A program made the translations under genes and the position numbers. Source: Bursaphelenchus xylophilus (lineage: Eukaryota; Nematoda; Chromadorea; Rhabditida; Aphelenchoididae). From it: a stretch of 64,000 bases of DNA. Position 1 is the first letter of the stretch, and each line of letters begins with the position of its first letter. The stretch lies in NCBI GenBank assembly GCA_904066235.2, contig CAJFCV020000002.1:2666001-2730000 (forward strand), given 5' to 3'. This document shows positions 21,427 to 32,100 of this stretch, piece after piece. Under the pieces are notes generated by a model that ran no database searches, was not told where the DNA came from, and saw nothing but the letters and a program-made list of their open reading frames with translations.

Positions 21427-24295
21427 ATGAATATAACGGACGGAGATCTTATCCTGGTCAATCGTTTGGTCAGCTGGCTGCATTGGGCAGTGTTCTTCCC
21501 AGTCACTGTTTTAACGATCTATTTTTTCTACCGATTGAGGAGCGCGAAGCGGGTTCATCCCAACTTTAGGCTGGTTTTGGTATGTTGATAGGGAATAGTC
21601 CAATAAAATCTTGGATGGCATTCTGTTTCTAACAACGGAAATACCAAAAAATAAATCGATATTTTTGTCACATCAACGTCTCGCCTTTTCACAGTCGCGC
21701 ATCAACCCTCCACCGGGGGCCGATGGGCTAACTAAATCTTAGCTTCGGACAGCTCTCCGCGGAGAGATTCGAACGCTTTTTCCGAGCTGCGCCCTATCTT
21801 TTTTTCAGATAATTTGTAGAAAACTCTCAGTTAACGCATTGGCCTCCGGCACAAATCAATGATCCGATGCCAAGGAACGACAAAACAACATTATTTTCCC
21901 AACAGACTGACACTCAAAGTGGGGCTCTCAGTTTTTGATACAAATCGGCACAAAATTAGAATAGTTTTTTGTTTATGATATATGTGGGATTCCTAGCTTT
22001 TGCAGGAATGACCGAGATTTTTATTATAGATGGAAAGTTGTAAAAAGCATGACAGTTTTTCGCGAATTTTGGCATGAAAAGAAAAAAATAATATGCCTAT
22101 TTCAACCGTAGAGTAAAAAATTTTTTAAGCGCAAAACTGACGAAGATATGTATAGCCAAATAAGTGTTTTTTCTCTGTCCGCTCTCCGCATTTCACGTAC
22201 TCTCTCTGCCGCAAAGATCGTTGAATATCTCGGCTGCGCCTGCAAAGCGCGAGCTAAAACTTTTAGGAATTGATATGTCACCTATGCGTTAACTGTATGC
22301 AAAATTTAAAGAAAATCTGAGCGTCGCACATAGAGCACTTCCCTTGTAAACCTCAACCCCTAAAATCAAAGATTTTAGGCGTGCGCAGCTGGATCATTCA
22401 TAACTTATAGTGCGAGCAGGCTAATCATCCATTTCATTCTCGATCTCACTCAACACATCGACGAACGCTTTTATATCAACCTCACATGCGCAATAATAAG
22501 TACGATACACTTGATCACAATGATGAGTTCGGCGTTATGCTTGAACATGCTGGCAGTGGAGCAACATTTGGCAACCATATGGGTGGAAACTTACGAAGAG
22601 CGGACTTATCGAGTTGGGCTGATTTTATTGTTAATTGTGGTAAGTCTGTCGATAAAATGCAGCCGATTTTTTGACATGAAGTTCTGCTGGTAATGGTCAA
22701 GAGCAGTTGTAAGCATTAGAATGGGGGACCTGATCCAGTGGCAAAATTTTGATACTTACCGTTGCATCCGGTAAGTATCAAAAATTTGGCAAAATGCTTC
22801 CCTCTTCAAGTGAAAAAACTCCGATTTTAAAAGCGCGCCCGCTCTTTATGTGAGGGAAAGGGAGCGCCTTTCAAAACGAAGTTTTTTTTCACTTGGAGAG
22901 GGAAGTATTTTGCCACATTTTTGATGCTTCCCGAAAGCAGAATGGTACGTCTTTTGCCACTGGACCAGGGCCGTCACTGCATTAATTTTACTTTTGTTTC
23001 TTTCTTTTACTTTCAGATAGTTCAATCAGTTCCAACGGGCTCTTTACTCAATTGGTATTATACACTGCAAGATTACGATTTTTATAAAACTAAAACCACC
23101 TGCATCCCGATCGAAATGCATTGGGAGTTGGCGTGGCTGGGATTTTCGATCAGCGCCGTCAGCTGCATGGGCTGCTCACTTGTAAGTGTACGGGATTATA
23201 GACGCAACAAAGAGTGCTGATTATTTTCCCGACTGGTAATAAAAAATAAGCGTCGTATAAAATGTCATCGGCAGCCTGCAAAACCCCAAAAAGCTCATAC
23301 GACGGTCTTATCAGACTGTCGGAAAAATAATGCGCACAATGTCGCTGGGCCAATAACTGAAGTGAAAAGTAATTTTCCGCGACACAGTTTATTTTCTCGG
23401 TGGCGATGCGACATTTTGATGCGACAAAGTGCTCATTATTTTCCCGACAGGCTGGTAATGTTCTTGGCATGCGACTCTTTTACATTTAGACGACAATTTC
23501 TCAAAAGTGCTGTCGGTTTGGAAAAAACCAAATTTTAATTTTTTGCATTGAAAGTCGTTAATTTTGGTCGCTGAAAAAATGAATTGTGTCGCGGCAAAAA
23601 AAAGGAAAAATTGCGTTTCACTTCAGCGATCTGATCAGCGACATTGTGTCTCAGTATTTTCCCGACAAACTTATTAGACCGTCGTATGACTTTTCTTGGA
23701 GTCTTGCAGGCTGCCGATGACATTTTATACGATGCACATTTTGTATTATCAATCTGTGGCAAAATCAAATTTCTTTTCTCTTCAGCGACACGATCCGACA
23801 TTGTGTTCGTTATTTTTCCGACAAACCGATACTATACACTTTCAGTGGCTAATCGGTCTCCACAAGTACAATATCGCCAGAACAAAGGATCGTCTTTCAA
23901 TGAAGACCCTTAGTGCTCGGTTCCAACAAACAGAGAACGAGAACTCCAATAAATCGATAGCCCCATCAATCATCGGCTACATGATTCTCGCATTTATCGG
24001 GATGTTCCTGTCCGAGGTCAGACGTCGGATCGTTGTGGCGAATGGAAAGGAGACCCCGGCGTCGGAGTTGGTTACACGTATCGGCTATATGGTAGTGGAT
24101 TGTTATGCGGTTTATCATATGACCTGCTTTATGTACTTCAATAATGCGATGCGAAGTTTGGTTCGGCAAGACATCGCACGCTTTTTCGGCGCCAAAACGG
24201 CCGATTATTGCTGCAGCCTTGAGTCCGTACATCCCGAATCTCAAGCCCTACAGACGGAGGCGTACTTCAACCAGTTCAAGTCTGCGTGGGGTTAA
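21427..24295 (+). CDS. Sre-like seven-transmembrane chemoreceptor, last intron lost
   Basis: Four exons: 21427-21579, 22379-22639, 23017-23181, 23846-24295, 1029 nt, 342 residues. Exons 1-3 have exactly the lengths of the 14044 gene (153, 261, 165 nt). Exon 4 fuses what are exons 4 and 5 in all six relatives, with VTRIGYMVVDCYAVYHM reading straight through the lost junction. Motifs: RVHPNFRLVL, NMLAVEQHLATIWVETYEER, LSARFQQTENENSNKS, and C-terminal AYFNQFKSAWG. Close relative of the 14044 and 37749 genes. Introns 1-3 contain several palindromic repeats. Role by family: chemosensory GPCR. Confidence 0.85.
21705..21870. repeat. Foldback repeat (R5) with GAGCTGCGCCC motif
   Basis: Ends GGGGGCCGATGGGCTAAC and GTTAACGCATTGGCC, interior CCGAGCTGCGCCCTATC. 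Related to 36631-36862 and to the copy running off the right edge at about 63840. Confidence 0.65.
22721..22979. mobile_element. Palindromic MITE, family P
   Basis: GGGGGACCTGATCCAGTGGC to GCCACTGGACCAGGGCCGTC in intron 2 of the 21427 gene. A short internal rearrangement near 22750 duplicates the TGATACTTACCG segment. Confidence 0.85.
23309..23457. mobile_element. Palindromic MITE, family A
   Basis: TATCAGACTGTCGGAAAAAT to ATTATTTTCCCGACAGGCTG in intron 3 of the 21427 gene. The adjacent 23255-23308 holds the GCAGCCTGCAAAACCCCAAA accompanying repeat. Confidence 0.85.
23570..23831. repeat. Two broken family A MITE copies in intron 3
   Basis: 23570-23675 keeps the core and a right end (TATTTTCCCGACAAACTTAT). 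23747-23831 is a shortened copy (TATCAATCTGTGGCAAAATC to TTTTTCCGACAAACCGATA). Between them is the accompanying GTCTTGCAGGCTGCCGATGA repeat. Confidence 0.7.
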
Positions 24296-24427
24296 GGGAT
24301 TTGTGAGAGTTTCTTTTTTTATTAGAAGAAGTAAATGATCATGTTTTATACAACTTTTTGCTCTGTCTAAATCACAGAAATATGTCAAGATTTTTATGGC
24401 CCACCTAGTGTTAGTAGTCCTTCCGGG

Positions 24428-25159
24428 GGCGTCGCGACGCTTGCGGGCAACCACTTTGCGGGCAACCAGTTTGCTGGCAAATTTTTTGCGGGCAACCACT
24501 TTGCGGGCAAAATTTGGGGGGTCACATTTGCGGGCAGCTGAAACATTTGCGGGCAGCTGAGACATTTGCGGGCAGCCTGGGACACTTGCGGGCAACCGAC
24601 ACTTGCGGGCAGCCGACATTTGCGGGCAACCGGCACCTGAGGGTTAAAGGGTGAAGGTGGAAATATTACTGCGACATTTTGGAAATTTGCCGACATTTGC
24701 GGGCAGCGGACACTTGCGGGCAGCCGACATTTGCGGGCAGCAGGAAAAAACAATCACACAGACTGTATAGGAACTTTTGGAACTGTTGCCCGCAAATGTC
24801 GGCTTCCCGCAAGTATTCCCTGCCCGCAAATGTCGGAAAATTTCCAAAATATCGAAGTAATTTTTCCATCTCCACCTTGTAATCCTCAAGTGCCGGTTGC
24901 CCGCAAATGTCGGCAAATTTCCAAAATATCATAGTAATTTTTCCACGTCCATCCTGTCACCCTCACAATCAGGTGTCGGTTGCCCGCAAATGTCGGCTGC
25001 CCGCAAATCTTCCAGGCTGCCCGCAACTGTCGACCCTGCCCGCAAATGTCCCAGGCTGCCCGCAAATGCCGGTGCTGGCCGCAAATGTCGGCTGCCCGCA
25101 AAGTGGCTGCCCGCAAAAGATTTGCCCGCAAACTGGTTGCCCGCAAGTGTGCGCCCGCC
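24428..25159. mobile_element. GC-motif-array foldback element (TTGCGGGCA family), 8-bp target duplication
   Basis: CTTCCGGG occurs immediately outside both ends (24420-24427 and 25160-25167). The 732-bp element has about 13 copies of TTGCGGGCA on its left side and about 14 of the complement TGCCCGCAA on its right, giving a giant imperfect hairpin around ACAATCACACAGACTGTATA. Termini are GGCGTCGCGACGCTTGCGGG and CCCGCAAGTGTGCGCCCGCC. An 8-bp duplication points to a hAT- or P-type transposase acting in trans. No coding capacity is seen. Confidence 0.88.
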
Positions 25160-25160
25160 C

Positions 25161-25335
25161 TTCCGGGAGGTCGGCCGGAGTGGATTTTGCGACATGCATT
25201 GTGCGGAAACGAGGGTTTTCTTTGCACTTCCCACATTCTTCCTCTTTGCAGTACGCTTTTTCGGCCGTCGCTCCCATCCTGACTTTTTTCGCCAAAAATC
25301 GTCCCGCTGACTTTCCGGAAGGACTGCGAGTGGTA
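25161..25335. repeat. Family C MITE, used as target by the GC-array element
   Basis: Begins TTCCGGGAGGTCGGCCGGAG and ends GACTTTCCGGAAGG, with core GCGACATGCATTGTGCGG. Its left end supplied the CTTCCGGG target duplicated by the preceding element. Confidence 0.65.
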
Positions 25336-25407
25336 GCACTTTTGCTGCATAGACATTTAGTCACTTTCGCACAATGCATTTTGGACTTTTTCCCACAGAT
25401 TCTCAAT

Positions 25408-25785
25408 CAGAGATTGCCACGGTCAAAATTTCGGCTCCGGCTCCCGGCTCCCATGAAAAGCTTAAAAAGGTTTGCGGCTCCGAATCTCGTTCCCGTGCAA
25501 AGAATTTTTTAAAAATATTTTCCCTAAAAATAAACGTTGCTAGTGCCAGAGGTCATACAGCCATGGTTTTTGCAGCCAAGTCATACGGAATGCATTCTCC
25601 GCAGTATTTTTTTGAGCAATTTAATTTAACAAGATCACGAAATTTTTACTTTTCTGAACGTTGAGAAGCCTGGCTCCGACTTTGGGCTCGGTAGCCGGAG
25701 CCGCACCCAAAACTTCCGGCTCCGGCTCTGGCTCCCGACTTGGAGCCGGAGCCGAGAGCCGGCTCCGGAGCCGTGGCAATCTCTG
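25408..25785. mobile_element. GC-motif-array hAT-like element (GGCTCC family)
   Basis: Termini CAGAGATTGCCACGG and CCGTGGCAATCTCTG are flanked by TTCTCAAT (25400-25407) and TTCTTAAT (25786-25793), an 8-bp target duplication with one mismatch. The CAGAG end is typical of hAT elements. Both arms carry repeated GGCTCCGGCTCC-type hexamers, while the centre is ordinary AT-rich DNA. Confidence 0.85.
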
Positions 25786-25913
25786 TTCTTAATCTACCAG
25801 GCCCGGTCGAAAGTACCGACTGTCAAATTTGCAAGGCCCCGCCCGAGAGCCATGTTCAATCATAAGAGTTTCAGACAACTGGATCTATCCCCAAACTGCA
25901 TTATGTACGTTAA

Positions 25914-26067
25914 TACCAGTCTGGCGGTGATGTATTCAGCGCAATTTCGCTACGCCGATCGCTGAAGCGAAATGCGATTTGATTTTACCGCGACGCAATT
26001 CATTTCCTCCACAGCGATGTGATTTTCGTTGCGACAGGATCCTCATTATTTTCCCGACGGACTAATA
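25914..26067. mobile_element. Palindromic MITE, family A
   Basis: TACCAGTCTGGCGGTGATGT to TTATTTTCCCGACGGACTAA. The left end is diverged; the interior is type A. Confidence 0.7.
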
Positions 26068-26344
26068 TTAGTGATAGCACGAATAGTGTGACCCTATTCG
26101 TCACAATTTTGCCGCTTGGTCATCATGCTCTCTCTTTGTTCTGTGCTTGCATTTCAAATTAAAAAATTACAAATTTTCGGGGAAATACGCCAGCCCCGAA
26201 TGTCTGCTGGTCTCTAACCGAGAACGTTTAGGCTTCCAGCCTAGTTAGCAGCTGCTAAACTCTAACATTGTAAATGAGAATATCGAATTAGAAACAAGTG
26301 ACGACGACCGAAAATTGGGGCCGTATTTGATTCTCTGCTTTGGA

Positions 26345-28583
26345 ATGACATGGCGGGATCTGCTGTTGCAAGTAATCGATTATGTCATCGTTTTTGACAA
26401 AGTTTGCGTCATTGTTACGGTTGTTGTGCTCATTTTGTCAATTTATTTTATTCATCGGGTCATCGCGTGCCGACGGATCCATGTGAATTTTAAGCTGGTG
26501 TTGGTAAGTTGGAAATTGACAAGTTGGCAAGTACAGAGAGTTTGAGAAAATGGGATGTGGTGGAAAGTAATTGCCGGTTTCTTGGGAGGCGGTTGGCGGA
26601 AAAGCTCACGACTTTTCACACTGAAGGCGCAGGTTCTTTTGCCATCAGTCTGTCGGGAAAATAGTCGCCGTGTTCTGGAATCGCCCATAAATATCTCCAA
26701 AGAAAAGATTTGTCGCTGCGGAAAATGGGAATGGCACGCGACGTAGTGCAAAAAAAAACACAAAATTGCGCTGAACGTCAAACTGAGGAGTCCGGTGACC
26801 GGAATAGACTCTTCGCTATCAGTTTTTTACACTTCGTTTTGCCTCGGATTAATGCTTCGGCTCTCATTGTGCAAAATCTTATGCTCCTCCACCAATACGT
26901 TGCCGAGAAATCGGCGGTTGCTACCCTCCAGATTTTTTGGAATACCCTGTAATTAAAATAGGAAGTATTTTTAGGATATCAGTCTGTGGGGAAAATAATT
27001 TGCAATCGTAGCTCGTTGGAGTCGACCATCATCGCTTTGCAACTTCTAGTTGGAGCTTTGTTGCACGAATGAGGCGAAGCGATACATTTCGTCGCCACAA
27101 ATCCACGTTATTTTTCCAACAGGCTGATATTATTATAGAAACCCTGATTTCAGTGTTGCACCGCCATTTCTTTCCTGATTTTCCCCGTTTTCCGACGTCT
27201 CATCGATCTTCTCTACCTCCTTACTGAAGGCATCACCAACCGGCTTTACATCAATGTGATTTGCGTTGGTCTCAGCGTAGTCAACGTGGCTTCGTGCGTC
27301 AGCTCGACAACTTGCATGGTGATGTTGGCGTTGGAGCAGCATTTAGCGGCGCGCTTCGTACGCACGTACGAAGAGCGATCGATGAGTATTGGGGTCACAT
27401 TGACCTGTTTTACAGTGAGTGTTAATGAATTTCCAGGGAAGAGCTCTAAGTGCAATGCTAATTTTATAAAACTTATCACACATTTATAATAACTTCCTCC
27501 TATTTCGCGCTGTAGAAGAGGCCGGGTTTTTCGGCTCAAAAATTGAAAAAAATGTGGCACTTTTTTTGCGAATTTTGGAAGGACCAGTTTCATGCCTTCA
27601 GAACAAAAAAAATCGATTTGACGTTACCTATTTCTAGGTAACGTCAAAAAATGAAAAGGGCAATTCTCTCTGGCCGCTCTCCGCGTTTCGCGTACACTCT
27701 CAAGGATCGCTGAATACCTCGGCGGCTTCTGGAAAATGCAAGCCAAAACCTTTAGGAATTGATACGTAGCCTATGACTGACGTGTGGTCAAATAAAAAAA
27801 ATTCTATTCTCTGTCTCGATTTTAGTTATTCTACTCAATCGCAATCAGTATCGGGATCAACGCCTTCCATCTGCACAACTTTGACTTCTACCGCTCCACG
27901 GACAATTGTCATCCAGTCAATTATAACTGGGGCTACGCAATGCTCTTCTATTCGGCCAGCCTGGGAATGTGCACGTTTGCTTGCTGGGTATCCTCATATA
28001 ATTTGTTGAATTAATTCTTTAGTGGCTAATGAAGGTTCGGGAGTTCAATACGCGGCAGCGACGTGCTCAATTTACAACTCTAAGCACACGTTACCAGCAG
28101 CATGAAAACGAGAACGCAGCGATTTCCATAACCGCCACAGTTGTGGGCTATATGGCGTACAGTGTGATCGGGGTGGTTGGTTCGTTGCTTCGGATGTGTT
28201 TTTATGACTTGTTTGGAGACCATAGTAAAGGAGACACGGTTTTTGTTGGGGTGAGTTAGCTATCAAACTGTCGGGAAAATAATAAAAAACAAAAATAAAA
28301 TAAGAGCAGTAAGCATAACAGCTGTGGCATAAAATCGCATAATTTACCGTCATTTTTACAGCTGGGATACCTGATTGCCGAGCTGTATGCGCTCTTTCAT
28401 ATGGCCTGTTTTATGAAGTACAACCGAGGAATGAGGAAGATGGTCAAGTTGGATTTTTTGAGGTTGTTTGGCGTGCGGATCATGAAGCGAACGTCGGTGG
28501 TGGTTGGACCGGCCTTACCGACGATCACTCTCACTGACGAAGCTGATGAGTACTTCCGACAACTGCAAAGCTCATGGAAATAA
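26345..28583 (+). CDS. Sre-like seven-transmembrane chemoreceptor
   Basis: Five exons: 26345-26503, 27154-27414, 27826-27987, 28023-28250, 28362-28583, 1032 nt, 343 residues, phase-0 introns. Motifs: RIHVNFKLVL after helix 1; LALEQHLAARFVRTYEERSM at the inner end of helix 3; LSTRYQQHENENAAISI in exon 4; ELYALFHMACFMKYNRGMRK and YFRQLQSSWK at the C-terminus. Exon 3 is one codon shorter than in the 14044 group, a feature shared with the 29163 gene, its closest relative here. The start is the first in-frame ATG. Role by family: chemosensory GPCR. Confidence 0.85.
26977..27129. mobile_element. Palindromic MITE, family A, type B interior
   Basis: TATCAGTCTGTGGGGAAAAT to GTTATTTTTCCAACAGGCTG in intron 1 of the 26345 gene, ending 24 bp before the exon 2 acceptor. 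Confidence 0.8.
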
Positions 28584-29162
28584 CGATGAGGATGGTAGCC
28601 AGTAAGTTATCTTAATCGACATTTCGTGTGAATTTGACCAATACTGGGTGTGCGAAGTGCCGAAACGAGGAGGGAGACTCTCTGGGTTGCCAACGTCGTT
28701 GGATGTTCGGTAAACGCTCAACGGAGACTTAATGGAGAGTTTTTTCTTGCATGATGTTGTGCCATGTCGTTGGGATCATTTGATTCGTCGAAACATTAAG
28801 CCAATTGACAGCTGGTTTTATTTTTGTTTTGTTTGCTTTTGAAAGCAAAAAAGATCTCATTCCTAAATCTACAGGGTTTTGCCAAGCCCTCGCAAGGCCA
28901 ATAACCTACGTAACCAGTTCCAGACAGACTTGAAACACTCATCGCCCCCGTCTGTTATTCGCCGTGTTTGTTGACAACACTAAAATAAACTCGCTGTGCC
29001 GGCCACGTATGCCTAGGGAATGTACTCATTCTGTGGTTTTTGTATTCATCACGAAACAGCTGGTACATAAATAAGGAGGCTCCTCAAACAGAACATAGGG
29101 GCCGAGGGCGAGAGCCGGTTGAAAACTGTACATGGTTGTACGTACAAAGCGTTCGGAATGAA
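28584..29162. other. Short intergenic spacer between two sre genes
   Basis: No gene seen. A fragment GGGTTTTGCCAAGCCCTCGC near 28873 resembles the end of the foldback found inside the mariner at 16.0 kb. Confidence 0.4.
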
Positions 29163-32100
29163 ATGGAAGACGAGACGCTTGCTGACTTGTATGACGTTCT
29201 AGTTCTGTTGGAAAAAGCGTTTACTATCGTCACTGTGGCGGCGGTCGTTTTGTCCGTCTACTTTGTTCAACGGGTGATCAAGTGCAAAAGGATTCATGTC
29301 AATTTCAAGCTGGTCCTGGTGAGTTTTTCAAAGTGATTTAGAGGATGACGTTGTTGGTGAGATGGAGAGTTGTTGGTGAGACAAAATACTACAGATTGTA
29401 GTATTTTGTTAGCTGTTTTGAATATAAAACTCTTTCCTTTTATAGTCGTAAAGTTCAAGGGTTGTTATATGGCCCACTTGGGACTAGGATGCTATTTCGA
29501 AACTGTATGATATTTACAAAAAGTGTGTCCTATTTACAAAAAATCAAAAAGTTTTTTCTTTTTTCCATACTAGTCGCGACATAAAGTCCTGACACATTTG
29601 CACCGTGCGTTTTGTTTTCCTTTCGTACTCGTCGCGGCAATTCCCCGTTTTTGCACTAGCGACATGCACTTTCGCGCGAGTTCGCCACTTTTCTCGCGCG
29701 ACACCCGCGACAAAATGTGTCAGGACTTTATGTCGCGACTAGTACTAGTGAAAGTCGCCGGACTGAAATTGGCGACATGCACTGTGCAAAAACAATTTTT
29801 TTTTTCATTGTGAAAATTTTTGCTTTTTGCACCGTGCAATAGGCTCTTTTTGGGGGCCGCAAGCATCTACTTTTTTCGCACAGTGCACGTGCCAAAAATC
29901 GGTCCGGCGACTTTCCGGAGGGACTTGTAATTCGGCAGGGCCTGCAAAGCGTGAGCTAAACTTTTCAGGAATTTATGTGCGGTCTACTAGTCTATCTACA
30001 ATGTCCGTAGACTTTTCGCTGACAGTTCATCTTTCCTATTTTTGAACGGTGCGCAAGCCACCGTGCAAAAAATAATTTTGTACTGTCCAAGTCCCAGCCA
30101 TGTATTATAATTTTCGGTGAAGCATTTGAAAAAGGCGACGAAAAGTCTGCGCACTTAGGGATAACAACAGTGGGGGACCTGATCCAGTGGCAAAAAACGT
30201 ACTATTTTGCATACGGGAAGTATCAAAAATGTGGCAAAATGCTTCCATCTCCGAGTGAAAAAACTTCGTTTTGAAGGGCGCAGGGAAAGGCTCTCACAAA
30301 AAGAGCGGGCGCGCTTTTGAAATCTGAGTTCTTTCACTTGGAGAAGGAGGTATTTTGCCACATTTTTTGATACTTCCTGGATGCAAAATGGTAAGCTTTT
30401 TGCCACTGGATCAGGTCCCCCACTGTAGTACGTACATATGTATACCCGACGTGTGTGTAAAAAAAAAAAAAAAAAAAATTGCGTCGCACTTCAAACAACT
30501 CCCTTTAAAACGGAGTTTTTTACAACTCGAAGGATGGCCCGGACATTTCAAAAAAACGACCAACTCAGAATCGTTTGATATTTTACATAGCTGTTCTACT
30601 ATTTTAGATGAACGTCAGTACACATTTTTAGTTTCGGAAATTACCGTACACGGGGGTTACGGTAGGTACAATTTTTAGAAAGATTGGGCTCGTACGTAAA
30701 AACCCCGAAGAGTAAAAGGGCGAAACATCGTTGTTTTACGTTTTCGACCAAGGGGAACGTTTTCATAATTGACACTTTTGCCGTAGGATGTAGCCTTTGA
30801 CTACTTTGAAAAATACCAAGGTACCATATTGAATGTAACTTTTTTGCAGAGAACTTGTCTCAACCTTTGAAACCTCTCGAAAATACTTTGACATAGATGT
30901 AACAACATATCAAAAATGCGCGAAAATAAAAGGGGTGGTTTTGGAGTTACGGTACTTTGATTGCGGCCCGAACGGTATATAAAAATATCATTTTTTTCAA
31001 AATAGGTGTAGAAGAGCCGCATATATCGCAAAAATACGTTTTCGACCATGAGGAACATTTTTGTAATTGACACTTTTTTCGTAGGAAGCAGTCTTCGACT
31101 ACTTTGGGAATTGTCAAGATACCATGTTCAATATAACTTTTCGGCATTCTACTTGTCTCAACTTTTAAAACCTTTCAAAAACACCTTGACGTATGTGTAA
31201 CAACACATCAAAAATTTAGGAAAATAAAAGGGGTGGTTTTGGAGTTCTGGCATTTTGAATTTTGGACATACAGTACACTTCGATTTATGCTCGGCTAAAC
31301 TTTACGTAGATTATTTTAAACACTAAATGTAATGTTTTATGTGTGTTGTAAGACCCTCAAAAACTATTTTCACCATGAAATTCAGAACATTTAGGCCTAA
31401 GCATACTGTAACATAGATAATTGGTTACTGTAACAGCAGGATCAGCGATTTCTTAAATTTTTTGCGACAATTACCACGGTTTAGAGTCGTGTGTGCCATA
31501 TGACGGTAGAATCTTCCAAATTCGGACGTCAGCATCACAACGAACGTTCGGTGTACTTTATGATCAAGATTAAAAGTACCATAACTCCAAAACCACCCCT
31601 TTTATTTTCCTAAATTTTTGATATGTTGTTACACATACGTCAAGGTGTTTTTGAAAGGTTTTAAAAGTTGAGACAAGTAGAATGCCGAAAAGTTATATTG
31701 AACATGGTATCTTGACATTTCCCAAAGTAGTCGAAGACTGCTTCCTACGAAAAAAGTGTCAATTACAAAAATGTTCCTCATGGTGGAAAACCTACTTTAG
31801 CAAGGTTTGCGGCTGTTCTACACCGATTTTAAAAAAATTTGAATTTTGACATACGGTACCGGGAACATTCAAAGTACCGTAACTCCAAAACCACCCCTTT
31901 TATTTTCGTGCATTTTTGATATGTTGTTACATACATGTCAAAGTATTTTTGAGAGGTTTCAAAAGTTGAGACAAGTAGAATGCCGAAAAGTTATATTGAC
32001 CATGGTACCTTGGTCATTTTCCAAGTAGTCGAAGACGACATCCTACAGAAAAAGTGTTAATTACAAAAATGTTCCCCATGGTCGAAAACGTATTTTGGCG

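Noticed and set aside
24420..25160. Initial impression of a CRISPR-like array from regularly recurring short repeats
   Set aside because: The motif inverts at the centre, spacers are variable and themselves repetitive, and the setting is a spliced eukaryotic genome with target-site duplications at the ends.
24248..25512. Several open frames over 100 codons rich in CPQ/ARK or CGQ repeats, also at 42647-43204
   Set aside because: They are translations of the TTGCGGGCA motif array in different frames, with no start context or conservation beyond the DNA repeat.
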